Source of the DNA: Myrica gale | Lineage: Eukaryota; Streptophyta; Magnoliopsida; Fagales; Myricaceae | Assembly: GCA_963930655.1 (NCBI GenBank) | Contig: OZ005617.1 | Location: 21,750,068-21,814,067 of the forward strand | DNA: 64,000 nucleotides | Direction of reading: 5' to 3' | Shown: positions 1 through 10,599 of the stretch, piece by piece | Numbering within the stretch: the first letter of the stretch is position 1 | How the letters are laid out: every line of letters starts with the position of its first letter | Notes under the pieces: generated by a model | What the model was told of the DNA's origin: nothing | The model's database searches: none | What the model saw: only the letters and a program-made list of their open reading frames with translations | Translations under genes and position numbers: made by a program

Positions 1-1433
1 TAGTATACCATTTTTACGTGGAAATTCAATAAGCATAACTCGTGAAGGAATAACAAACTTTCAAGCATAATACATACCCTGAAATTTCCTATTATGTTTT
101 GTTTTACCAGGTCAGTAACCATCTGGCGGCCGTTGTGTGTGCAGACAAAATGTCTTGAACTCCAAGCATCTTCTTTCGAATTGGCAATTTAGGAAGTAGA
201 TTAAACTAAGAACAGAACAAAACTAGCCCAATTGAGAAACCTTACACAGATTGATCCAATCATGCCCAACCAAATCCGCACTTCTTTTTTTGCCTTTAAA
301 ATAAAATGGTTTTTGACATGTTAGTCTTAACCCACAAAGGGGATCAAGATACAAAGCCCCCAGGTTAAAAAAACCATTTATGAAAACTATAGGGGTCCGT
401 GCAACTTATGGCAACAACTTTACCGTCAGACCAAGGTTGAATTGTATTTGGGTGACGAAAAGTAGGTAACTCAAATAGTGCAATTTTTGGGAAATTTCGT
501 TAAGCCTTTTGGTTCAGTTTATAAAGTTCGCTGGAGTTCTGGAAGTAGAATCCTTCTCGAGGAATATTAACAAGTGATGGAAATCTCTGGGAAGTATCTG
601 AATCCGATGACTTAGTAGAACATCCGATTAAGCGAACCTCTCTAATCTATTCAGAAAGTCAAGCTCATATTTTTCTTAACAATGAAAGCAGAACTGAGAT
701 GGATATTCCAAACATCGTTTTCCGCAGTGACAGCTTTCGTATGAAACATTATGGTCCATGACATAACACCCAGATCCGCGGATGATTAGACAATAGATCC
801 ACATTGTCACTGGATATTGCAAACATCGTTTTCCTGTTATTTGTCGAAATTGATTGATTGACTGACGACATGTACATGTGTCGCTTTGAGCTTTCTAAAT
901 GACGCGTCTGCGTTGTTGACCCGGTCTTGGGCAATAGCTCTGCAACTGTTTACAGTTCTTTTCTGATATTCAAGACAGAGCTCAAGCTGTTTGCCGGAGT
1001 TACTATTCAAGAGGCAGGCAAACTGCGTATCTGAGTTAGCGTACGTTACAAGTAAATCGGAGGCTTCTAGGAAACATGCAACTACTTCATTAACAATGGC
1101 AAACTATTGGAGACGTGAGTTACGAATGTCTAAAACAGCTTTAAAATTACAACCATCAATCGAAAAAGGTCGGTCCGGGCGTGGATCATCAAACTCCTCT
1201 ACATGACACAACAGCGGCAACAGAAGCTTACACTCAGGTAACTAATATAACTACTACTACTGCCTAAAAGGGAGGAAATACCTGATGAAAAACAACGTGC
1301 TGGTACTAATATATTGTCGATAAGTTCACAGACCAAATAACAACAGGGGAAGAGAAAGCCAACTAATCGAGTTCGATTGCCAACGTGGTCAGTAACAATC
1401 CTCATACTGCACAACTCTGTGAGGTCCATCATA
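1..1433. other. Gene-poor flank downstream of the AHL1-like gene
   Basis: No coding region can be supported here. The short open frames have no recognisable domain. The part next to 1434 should include the 3' untranslated region of the minus-strand AHL1-like gene, but I see no decisive polyadenylation boundary. The far left could belong to a neighbouring gene outside the window. Confidence 0.4.
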
Positions 1434-4400
1434 TCACCCTCCAGGCAAAGACACGTTAATGTCCGTAGGCATATTCCTGGAATCCAGTGGCATTGAAGAC
1501 CAAGGATCTGCACTAGATATGGGAATAGCTGCAGTTGGTGTTGCACTTGATACATAGTCGTGTTTCTGTTTTTTGGGCTTTTGCTCATGCTGGTTCCCTG
1601 TCAGAAAACTGCCTACTACAACCTGATTCATACCAACAAAATGGTAAACAGATAAAAATCGATCCTCGTGTTATGAAACTAGCCACTCTGTATTTCACTC
1701 GGGACAAAAAATAAAAATAAAAAATCCATATCAATCATCAATTCTTGCAAAAATATTTTGCAGCTGTTTGGACCATGGATATCATTCTTGAATTGGTGAC
1801 AAGTCTCTTATTTCTATTTAGAACCAACTATAAGGGGGAGGAACATAAAGCCATAAAGGAGTTGAAATTAAGAGCCACACCTGCACTGGACTCGCAGCTA
1901 CTAATAGACCAGCAACTCCACCACCTACTACGCGTCCATCTGGACTTGCTAATGAAACACTCATCCCACCAGATCTGCTCTTTGTTCCTCCACTGTCACT
2001 CGGCATGAATGACCCGGATAGTGACAATATCTCAAAACGACCCTGTATGAACCGCATCAGAGCAAAAACGTGCATGTGCTAGTTATTAGCAAGACAATTT
2101 TACGACATAAGGAGGTGAGAAAGTTAATATATTTAATAGCAGGTGAGATGGAGAAAAATGGCTGATTATATGGTCTTCTACAATAAAGCCAATGACAACC
2201 TAACAGTTCAACAGATGGAAAACTCTACTACTAGGTTTGGGATCAGAGAGCCTGACTGGCAGGCAAAGACAGTTGACCCAAAGACCAAATTATGACTAAG
2301 ATAAAACAGTTATAAACAGAAAACACTGACAAAACTCTCCCTTCCCTCGCAAGGCAATCCACATGGCTGAACATAAACCCATAAGTAGAAAGGAAAAATT
2401 AGTACTTTTTCAGGGCAGATTCCAGCCGGCCAACTTGATAGAAATGACTAGACCATGATGAAACTCATTTCTTGTTTGATGCTTAATAAAACGTGGCCCA
2501 CCAGCTATTTCAAAAAATTTGCATAACAGGAAAGCATGGTGGTGGTGGTGGTTGTGGTTCTTTTTCCTTCTTTGGAGGTCGGCGGGCGGTGTTCCATTTA
2601 TGGGTAACGTCAAAAACCGTAAAATTCAAGGAACACGCTTACCATAAAAAAGCTTCAAAGAGTCGGTCATATCAATAAAGAGAGAAAAAGAAAGAGATAT
2701 ATCTCATTTTGATTGATATGATAAAAGCCACCTCTCTTGATTCAATTCCTTAATCCTTCCTTTGAGCACGTGGAGGCCCCAAATTCCATCCAAATTACCT
2801 CAACATGATTACCAGGAATTCTTTTATTTACAAAACATATATCAACATACACTTCTAAGCCTGAATGTTAGAGAGATCAGGAAATACGATGCTACCAATA
2901 ACAAACATAATAAAAGTGTGGGTGTGGGAGTGCGTGATTTTGGGGGGCATGGGTGTGAAATACATCAATCAGATGACAATCTTTTACAGTTTACTAGAGA
3001 AGAATCAAAATCAATCTGTACAACTGTAAAAAAAAAACATTGCAAATATTTCATCACAACTGAACTAGGTTATCATTACTAATGTTGTTTATGGGGGATG
3101 AAATGTGGCACCTCATATGTCAATGTACCCCCAGAAGAATCAGGCTGACGAAGTGTAACGCTCGATATGACACCATTTGCAGAGAGAATGCAAATAGCTC
3201 GAGGCCCTTGCTGAGAAAAGGATATGACCTTCATTGTAACATCCTAAAACAATCAAGAAGAACACTCCTTAATGATAAAAGTTAATTTAGTCGCTTGAAT
3301 CAGAGTTTAAAATATTGAATCATATCGATAAAAATCATCTTGAAGTCTACAAACTCTGATTCCAGGATTTCCAACAATAGCTCCATATAAAACATAAATC
3401 GGAGTGTACCATGTATTAGGTAATATTTATAGCTTAGGCATACTATGAATTGAAAACATGTTTGGAACTAAGACAAAAAGGATTAATGATTTCAGTATAA
3501 CGATTAGACCTCCAATCTACTCAGAAGAAGACAACACAGATATTTTAATAAACTGAAACAAAAACCCAATTACAATTTTTTTTGTCTGTGTTAATCCGAA
3601 TAAGTATCCCAAAGCAAAAAGGTCCCCCAATCTAGTAAAAGTGCATCGCCAAGCAAAAGTTTTAGTCCAATTCTTTCTTCATCCACAGGCCAAACGAGAC
3701 CCAGTGTTTCCATGTTCAGAACAGTCTCCTCTCTCCTACTCTCAGAGAGCATGGTTCATACAATTAACGAGGATTAGCTACGGCCCTCGTTCAATGATTG
3801 TCATCCTTCTCTGCCTATGAAGTCCATATAGTGTCTTCACCCAGTTCAACAAAGCTTGAGATAATGAAATTTCTTGCAGTACATTGTTTATTGCATAAAT
3901 TTTTGACAATTACCTCACCGGCGTTAACAGTGATAATATGGGGCGTAAAATTGGCACCAACAGAGCATGCAACCCATTCACCTACAGAGGAGTTTTAAAA
4001 TATCAGTACACACGCCAAGGAGCCCCCAACTATGCAATAAGTTTTGTACTTCAATGGCCTAGAAAAGAACGTTTTGTACTTCAAAAAACAAACAATGTAA
4101 CATGCTCCATAACTATTTTCTAAAGCTGTCTTCTACCAAAGTAATTAATGATGCAAGACTTGGACTTAAAAGGTATATCACCTTTTTCTGAAAAACACAA
4201 TCAGCTCATGACATATGGTAATGATAAACTGACCTAAATATTTCAAATCACAAAAAACATTCAGTGTTCCAAATATTTCATCTTGCTAAGGGACAATTGT
4301 TACATTGGTACTACATCCTATGCTGGTAAAGAATTCCAGAAGACCAAAGTAATGGTTCGAATGCAACATAGATGTACAATATCAGGTATCATGTAGTGAC

Positions 4401-6007
4401 TGACAAGACAATTGAAGTCAGTGGGACAAAAGATGCAATTTATGCTCATGAACCCTGTTCCAAAATGATGTCAATAATTTTTGGTTATGCAGGCTGGTAA
4501 ATTACAATCTCTTCCTGATTCACAGCTAGCATCCAGTGAGGCTAAATATTAACATCAGAAAGTTGGTTGGCTAACATAAAATTTATTTGGTAAAATTCAC
4601 CATTATCCAGCTCTGACTTACTGTTTGAAATAGTTGTTTAGATACAAGAATCCAATACATCTGAGCAATAAATTAACGATCTAGGATGCTGAATAAGGGA
4701 AAATTTAAACAAATTTCACTTCGGAAAAAAAAAAGAGAGAAAGATTTCATGTAAATCAACCTCCTGCTTTTCACAGAAAACCAAAAACGTCAGGCTCCCT
4801 TTGAATGAAGAATACTTATAATTTTGAATCCCACATATTCCAAAAAAGTAGAGCAAATCCCTAATGCTGGGCTTCCCTTTAATGAGCCAATCCCTACTCC
4901 CTCATAAATATGTAAAGGTAACTTGAAGAAGTGCAAGTACTCTTGACCGCATAAAAAAGAGGAGGATGAGAAGAAGCAAAAGAAAAAGTCCTGATGCATA
5001 TTCAGATTTGTGACGCACTTGGTAGACATTATCAAAATACACGCTTAGAGTTAAAATATGTTCAAGACCTATATTACTTCAACTCTGTTCCACCAACAGA
5101 AAACCAATTCAGAACTAAATATATACAGAGCGTGGAAACAACAACTTCCGTCTTCCCCCTATGCCAGTATAGATCAGTCGGCAAGTTGAAGACAGGTTTC
5201 AATTCCAAAGTCTGTTCACCATCACTTGCAAACTTTTAGCAGGTACCCCAAATTGGCACCTTGCACAATTTTCTTCCTAAAAAGGTGAAAGTGAAAAATG
5301 ACAGCCATATTAAGAAGATTCCATCATTCCCACACCAACCCATTAATCTCGCCATCTTTTTGGAACTACCAGATACATCAAGATCTCACTAAGGGCATCC
5401 AATCAGAGGTCCCACACATACCCAACAAGAATTACCTTAAATCGCAGAGCACCGTCTTAAACTCGATCTTCATAAGATCAATTTTACGTCAAAGACAAAC
5501 CAAAACTCGCGGAGTTACCAAAGGCAAAACAACACAAACTACGAACAATAACACCCAAAAAATTCGTATTTAGCCTTCAAACAAATACACAGTCAGATTG
5601 GAAAAGGGGTATGTAGAAATAAACATTTTCCCATTACCTATATTCTCCACCTCAAACTTAGTCTTGCTCACCGAACTGGCCGGCTTCACTTTTCCGCGCT
5701 TCACAGATGAGAAGTCAATCACCGGTGGCGGCGCCGAGGACGATATCGGCTTCGGAGAAAGTGCCATCGTCGCGCTCCCGTCAAGACCGTACTTCCTCGG
5801 CCTACCTCTCTTCTTCTTTGCCGGCATAGCTGGAGCCACTACAGCCGCCGCCGTTGACGGCGGCGACGCACCCACTTGCGCCGCAGCAGTCGCAATTGGC
5901 GGCGGCGCAGATCCAGCGGTCTGAGCTGGGTTTTCGGTCCTCGGAGCTACATGGTAGTCCGAAGGAGCATCTGATCCCACCACTGTAACTCCACTAGTTG
6001 CCTCCAT
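1434..6007 (-). CDS. AHL1-like: AT-hook motif nuclear-localized protein, AHL1-like, five exons
   Basis: This gene encodes a chromatin-associated DNA-binding protein of the plant AHL family, which binds AT-rich DNA through an AT-hook and forms oligomers through a PPC/DUF296 domain in the nucleus. I read five exons: 6007-5638, 3981-3914, 3243-3112, 2042-1881 and 1622-1434. All junctions are GT-AG and the frame is kept, giving 306 residues. The AT-hook KKKRGRPRKYG lies at about residues 64-74. The PPC domain begins at residue 124 (GEWVACSVGANFTPHI) and contains the hallmark GRFEIL at 191-196. The N-terminal SDAPSDYHVA block and the PTAAIPISS tail segment match Arabidopsis AHL1 as I remember it. 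The site where related proteins can carry a second hook is reduced to KRGKVKPA (about 103-110). The start is the ATG before EATSGVTVV. Several introns make this the intron-containing AHL clade, unlike the second AHL at 52 kb. Confidence 0.93.
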
Positions 6008-7108
6008 AACTAAACCCCACGGATTTTTCTATAATCTTCTCAACAAAAACCCATTTTTGTCATAATCTAAATCAATGAAAAACGTTCATAATTTTATCAA
6101 AAAAATTATTTTCCCAAAAAAAGATAATATCAAACTTCGAAGCACAAACCCAGAAAAAAAATAAAGGACTACAAAAGCTTGAAATTTTAGAGCTAGTGAA
6201 GCTTCTTTCAAGTGTTAAACTAGCAGAAGAGCTTGAAGAATATGTTGTTGCAAAGCTAGCAGTGAGATTTCATCTGCAAAACAAAGACTGTTTGCAGAGC
6301 TGAGCTGAAACCGAGCTCAGATAGTGATGATCTATTTTTTGTTTAAAAAAAATATTTTCGAGAAATTTGAGCTAGATTGAGAAGAAAAAAAAAAGGCTGA
6401 TTTTTGTGCTGTACTTTTGATTTTGTGATCGAATGGAAAATGCAGAGATAAAAAGAAACCTCGTTATTGTTGTTTTAGCTAATTGGGTGCCTAACTTTCC
6501 TATGACTGTCTGAATTGAGATTAAAAAAATTAAATGGGAAAAGAAAATGTTGAATAATGGGCATTGATGAGTATTTTGTTAATGATTTAATATTATATGA
6601 TAAAAACATTGATATTTGAGTTTTGGTTGGAATCCGGTGATGATTTAATATAAAATAAATTTGAAAAGTGGGTAGGGGATTATTTTTTTCTCTTCCGTTT
6701 TCTTCTTTTCTTTTCTTTTGTAAAAGTGGACAAAACGAAATAATAAGTAATTATTATCACCATTATCATTTCAGGTTTTCATTATTATTTTATTCCTTTT
6801 TCTACACCGTTGCTATATTTTATCTTTTTAGGTGAATGGAAAGTAAAATTTGGTTGCCAAGAATTGAAGAAATTGTTTAGAAAGGGAAACAAGAGGGGTT
6901 GTCCAAAGGCAAGCTTCCTTCTTTTCCGGGACTACACAAGCATTGCCTTTGTATCAGCAGGAATGATGAAAGGATAAGCAAAATCAGAAAACTTGACAAC
7001 ATTCATGCTTTTTCCTCCTTTGAAAAGTATATTCCTTTTTTTTTTCTCTGGCTGAAATTTAACCTACGGATCGATATCTACACGAAAGCCTCTCTCTAGA
7101 CTATTTAC
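6008..7108. other. Upstream region of the AHL1-like gene
   Basis: This stretch holds the presumed 5' untranslated region and promoter of the AHL1-like gene. It is AT-rich with many A and T runs. I see no coding region and no TATA box that I would trust. Confidence 0.4.
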
Positions 7109-7456
7109 TCCATTCTTCACCTGAACCCTCTCCCTCGTCACTCTCACCGGCGCCCAATATCTCCCTCTCTTTTGGCGGGATGTCCTTTTTCCCTCCCATT
7201 TCTCATTTTTTCTGGTCTCCCTCAGTGGCGGTTTTCAACTTCAAATCTCGGCGTTTTCAAGCGGCGGTTGGTGGCCACGCGCAGGGGATGGTCTCTGCAG
7301 CTCCAGGCGCCCGTTTCTGGCTCCTTCCGGGCGTCGTTGGCCGGCGCATGCACTCCCACGCACGCACGCACGCACGCACGCGTGTGAGCCATGCGCCACC
7401 CCTTTTGTGGACCTGCTTGGGTGCTTTTGGTTGTTCTCTCGGGGCCCCGTCTCCTG

Positions 7457-8389
7457 CAGTGGCGGAACGAAGGGGTAGCGGTCATGGGCGGCCGCTACCC
7501 CTCAAGCCACCAAAAAAGAACTCTTACATGCCCCTCAAGCCGAATCCTATTCCTAAGGGCCCATATTTGGTCACATGTAATGGCGGTAAATAATTGAAAA
7601 TGCTGGGCTTCTTCCTGAGGTATTTGGAGCTCTTTATATGGATGAAGAATGATACGAATAAATTCTGGCATGGAGAGTGGTTGAAGATGATCGAGATTAA
7701 TCGACCAAAAGGAAGTCCTCCAAATAATCTTAGCTAGTGGACATTCAAAAAATAAGTGGGCAGCATCTTCAGTCGTAGCTTTGCATAAGTAACAGCTTGT
7801 ATTTCTGACCTGTGACCTGAAATGAAGAGGAATTGATACTCAAGAGACTACCTCACTAAAGCCTATAATATGTAACGGAAATTATAGAGGATATGTGCTT
7901 AATTAGATAACCACAACTTAAACCTGGTTTTTGTACATATCTTTATTGAGAACATCATTGAGAGACCATGAGAACAACAAGTCTTTTAAGCTTTTGCCAG
8001 AAATTTCTTCCTTCTTGGCATAATATTGAAAAGGAGGGAAGGAACTTACCTCTGTTTTTTTTTCCTTGACTACATCTGGTTTTGTTGTGCGAGTTTTTGA
8101 ATTAAAATCTTGGAGTATCTATTCACCCATTAGGGGCTAAATTCTATGTTAAAGATCATCAAAAGCAGGCGTAGCTACAAACAAAGGTGTAAAGTGAGAA
8201 AAAACGTTGATGAGTAGGATGCAATTCTCACCTATGTACATGTATTGTAATATTTTTAATGCTTATAGTTCTTAATTTTTGATACTGTAATTGTAAGAAA
8301 ATTTTTAACATTACAAAGGAAAAAAAAATTCTTGTTATTTCGCTTTTAAAATTCGACCCCCCTGAATTTTGGTCCTAGTTCCGCCACTG
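7457..8389. mobile_element. Non-autonomous hAT transposon, 933 bp, with 8-bp target duplication
   Basis: The element starts with CAGTGGCGGAAC (7457-7468) and ends with its exact reverse complement GTTCCGCCACTG (8378-8389). Both ends are flanked by the identical 8-bp GTCTCCTG (7449-7456 and 8390-8397). A 12-bp terminal inverted repeat with an 8-bp target duplication is diagnostic of the hAT superfamily. No transposase frame is present, so it is non-autonomous. Its interior carries an antisense piece of a LINE reverse-transcriptase gene (see 7495-7839). Apart from that piece the interior is AT-rich and noncoding. Confidence 0.93.
7495..7839 (-). pseudogene. LINE reverse transcriptase C-terminal fragment (zf-RVT) inside the hAT element
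   Basis: On the minus strand a frame stays open for about 114 codons between stops, without an early ATG. It contains TSCYLCKATTEDAAHLFFEC, the C-x2-C-x8-H-x4-C knuckle of the zinc-binding domain that follows plant L1-type reverse transcriptases, then PLAKIIW, and later DQIWALRNR, typical of the region after it. The reverse transcriptase core itself is absent. The fragment lies entirely between the hAT ends, so it was either captured by the element or inserted into it. It is not expected to be functional. Confidence 0.75.
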
Positions 8390-8899
8390 GTCTCCTGGCT
8401 CCATTCCGGTCGGCTAGTGTCTTTGTTTCAGTGTGTTTTGCTATGTTTTTATTGTGTTTGTGATGTTTATTTAGGCAGAATGCTGTGGGAGGATGCATGT
8501 GGTGACCGCCCAATCGGTGTTGGTGTCACGGTGGTTGTTCACCTACTCCTTTGCCATTTTTTTTCATGGACCTTGTTGTCCATTTTGTTCTGATATGAAT
8601 TGTCTTTATAGGGTAGTAGGATACTGGTTAGGTGACCGTCTTTTTCGACAGTGTTAGTCACAGGTCTTTGGATCCGTTTTGAATCTACGGGCTTCCGAGT
8701 CCGTCTTGTTGAGGCCTTATGGCCATCTGGAATCTGACCTTTATGACCCTTCGATGTATAGCCCTTAGGGCTTTAGTTGATGCTGTAATGAGTGTGATGT
8801 CTTTGTTCTTTGTATCCAGCCTTGTAAGGCTGTCTGTATTCAACACGGTTGTATATTTTCCTGTGAAATGAATTTCACGTTTGCTTAGAAAAAAAACAC

Positions 8900-10179
8900 A
8901 ATATATTCATTCATTGACAATTCTGTTATGCTCACTCATAGCTTGTCAATGCAGTTCCCACCTAAAATATTAGTTGGTAATTAATTACTTTTTGGTCATG
9001 AAGTTTCTGCAGTTTTGGAGGGTAATATTTGCATGATGTGTGCTCTGTTGGGGTCAATGTTTTCCACACATGATCTCTCCAATAAAGCACATCTCAGCTC
9101 ACAACTCAGAACGAGTCTTTGTGTATGTTTTCACTTGTGATGAGGGGAGTGTGGGAAAGTTGGGGAGAGACCTATCTGAATATAGTCCATTTCTTTAGTT
9201 TTTTGTATCATTTCCGAGAGCCAAAAGGGAGCTTTAGAATATGTCATGTGTTTAGATTACCAGTGGAGGTTAGTGGCTGCACATGTTGGAGCTTTTAAGT
9301 GGCTTCTACTCTATTCTTGCAGTTCTTATCCTCTGCAGAAAAAAAAAATGGTTATTAAAAGCATAGTGGAGCTAAGCCTCCTTTCTTTTACCCTTTAGAA
9401 ATACTACATGAAGCAGGACAACACTTTCATTTTAAAAGGAACCCCACAAGTACAGATGACATGGCCAAAACTGAAAGGAAAATTCTGAACATTGGTCTTC
9501 AGTTGGATTGGAAGTTAAACATTTTGTTTTGAAGTGTAAAGTTTTCCAATACTGGTTTGTTTCTCAGACCAAAGCTTTTGATTAATCTGTTTCTTAAGTA
9601 AGTTTAATGGAAGTGGCCTAGAAAATGGGGGAAAGGAAAGTGATCAGCCTTCAAATAGATAACAATATAATTTCTCATATGGGACCACGAGCTTTGAGCA
9701 AGTGAATACAAGATGGAAAGGAGTATAATATTTGCGAGATTAGAGGTATCTTTAACTAAACAAAGTTCTAGGTAAGTTGCCTAAAAACAAATGAAATATA
9801 ATATAAAAAAGAATACTGTGCTTAGATAAACACAAGCTAACTGTTCAATTTTTTGAGCAATAAATAATATACGGTGACGAGCTCGATGCACGTAAGCCTT
9901 CACACCTTTCTGTTTTTGGTTTATATAATAATAATATAGTATATGCCAGCATATATGCACAGTTGTTTTTATTTTCAAGTTTGTGTCCATCTTTTTGTCG
10001 TCCAGACCTAACCCATGGAAAGCGAAAGGGTATATATATATTTTTTGGACTAAAAAATAGAAAGAAAGGGTATATATTTTTTTTAAGAAAATTTGACACT
10101 TGGGAAATTACCACTCCAATTTACATGATAGGTGTTGGACGTCCATGTCAGAATGACCTCCATTAGCTTATGCTTTGGC
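8900..10179. other. Gene-free AT-rich stretch
   Basis: No gene is recognisable. Open frames are short and of low complexity. Confidence 0.4.
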
Positions 10180-10365
10180 AGGGCTAGAACGCTGGATGGT
10201 TAACTGGTGGTGAATTTTGTGACCAATGTCCGTCCTGCACCTGGTTCAATGGTAAGGGCGAATTTGTGCCTATGTAAATGACTATAGGTCACAGGTTCAA
10301 TTTTTTATCAGGTGAATATTATAACAAATTTAAATAAAAATTACAGTGGTATATATAAATTTGTA
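10180..10365 (+). repeat. SINE-like remnant with tRNA-type promoter boxes
   Basis: The sequence has a box A-like block TGGTTCAATGGTAAGGG near 10239-10255 and, about 35 bases on, a box B-like block GGTCACAGGTTCAATTTT near 10288-10305. This order and spacing are those of tRNA-derived plant SINEs. The tail is AT-rich. The limits are approximate and no target duplication was found. A true tRNA gene is unlikely because no cloverleaf can be drawn. Confidence 0.45.
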
Positions 10366-10440
10366 TTAACTCTTTGAAAGTTTACTTATGCATTCAATCA
10401 GTTCACTTTGGTAACTGTCGCACAGTAATTTTCCTCTTAG

Positions 10441-10583
10441 AGGGTGTTCGGTTAGGAAGTTTTTTGAGAATTTTTAGGTGATGTTAACTTTATTGGTATG
10501 CGTGTTTTAGTTATTTTTATGTAATGTTAAAAATGATGTTTGGTTGTAGAATTTTCTGAAAAATTTTATTTAACCGAACATGC
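10441..10583. repeat. MITE, GTTCGGTTA family, copy 1
   Basis: The ends are inverted: TGTTCGGTTA at the left and TAACCGAACA at the right. The interior (ACTTTATTGGTATGCGTGTT and following) is nearly the same as in the second copy at 21540-21710, which supports a dispersed element rather than a chance match. The superfamily cannot be settled without a clear target duplication. Confidence 0.6.
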
Positions 10584-10599
10584 TATTAAAGAAAAAAAA

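Larger units (their letters stand above)
7110..8890 (+). repeat. Probable short non-LTR (LINE-like) element, split by a hAT insertion
   Basis: The left part starts with a pyrimidine-rich CTCTCCCTC stretch followed by a GC-rich leader, and the right part ends in a T-rich tail and an A-run at about 8887. This layout resembles the 5' leader and 3' tail of a deleted plant LINE or a non-autonomous derivative. It contains a (CACG)n run near 7360-7380. The hAT element at 7457-8389 interrupts it cleanly. No target-site duplication was found around the whole unit, so the outer limits are approximate. The open frames within it look like chance frames in GC-rich DNA. Confidence 0.4.

Noticed and set aside
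7180..7593. A 137-codon frame rich in Arg, Pro and Ala
   Set aside because: It crosses the left boundary of the hAT insertion and comes from GC-rich repeat DNA, so it is not a gene.
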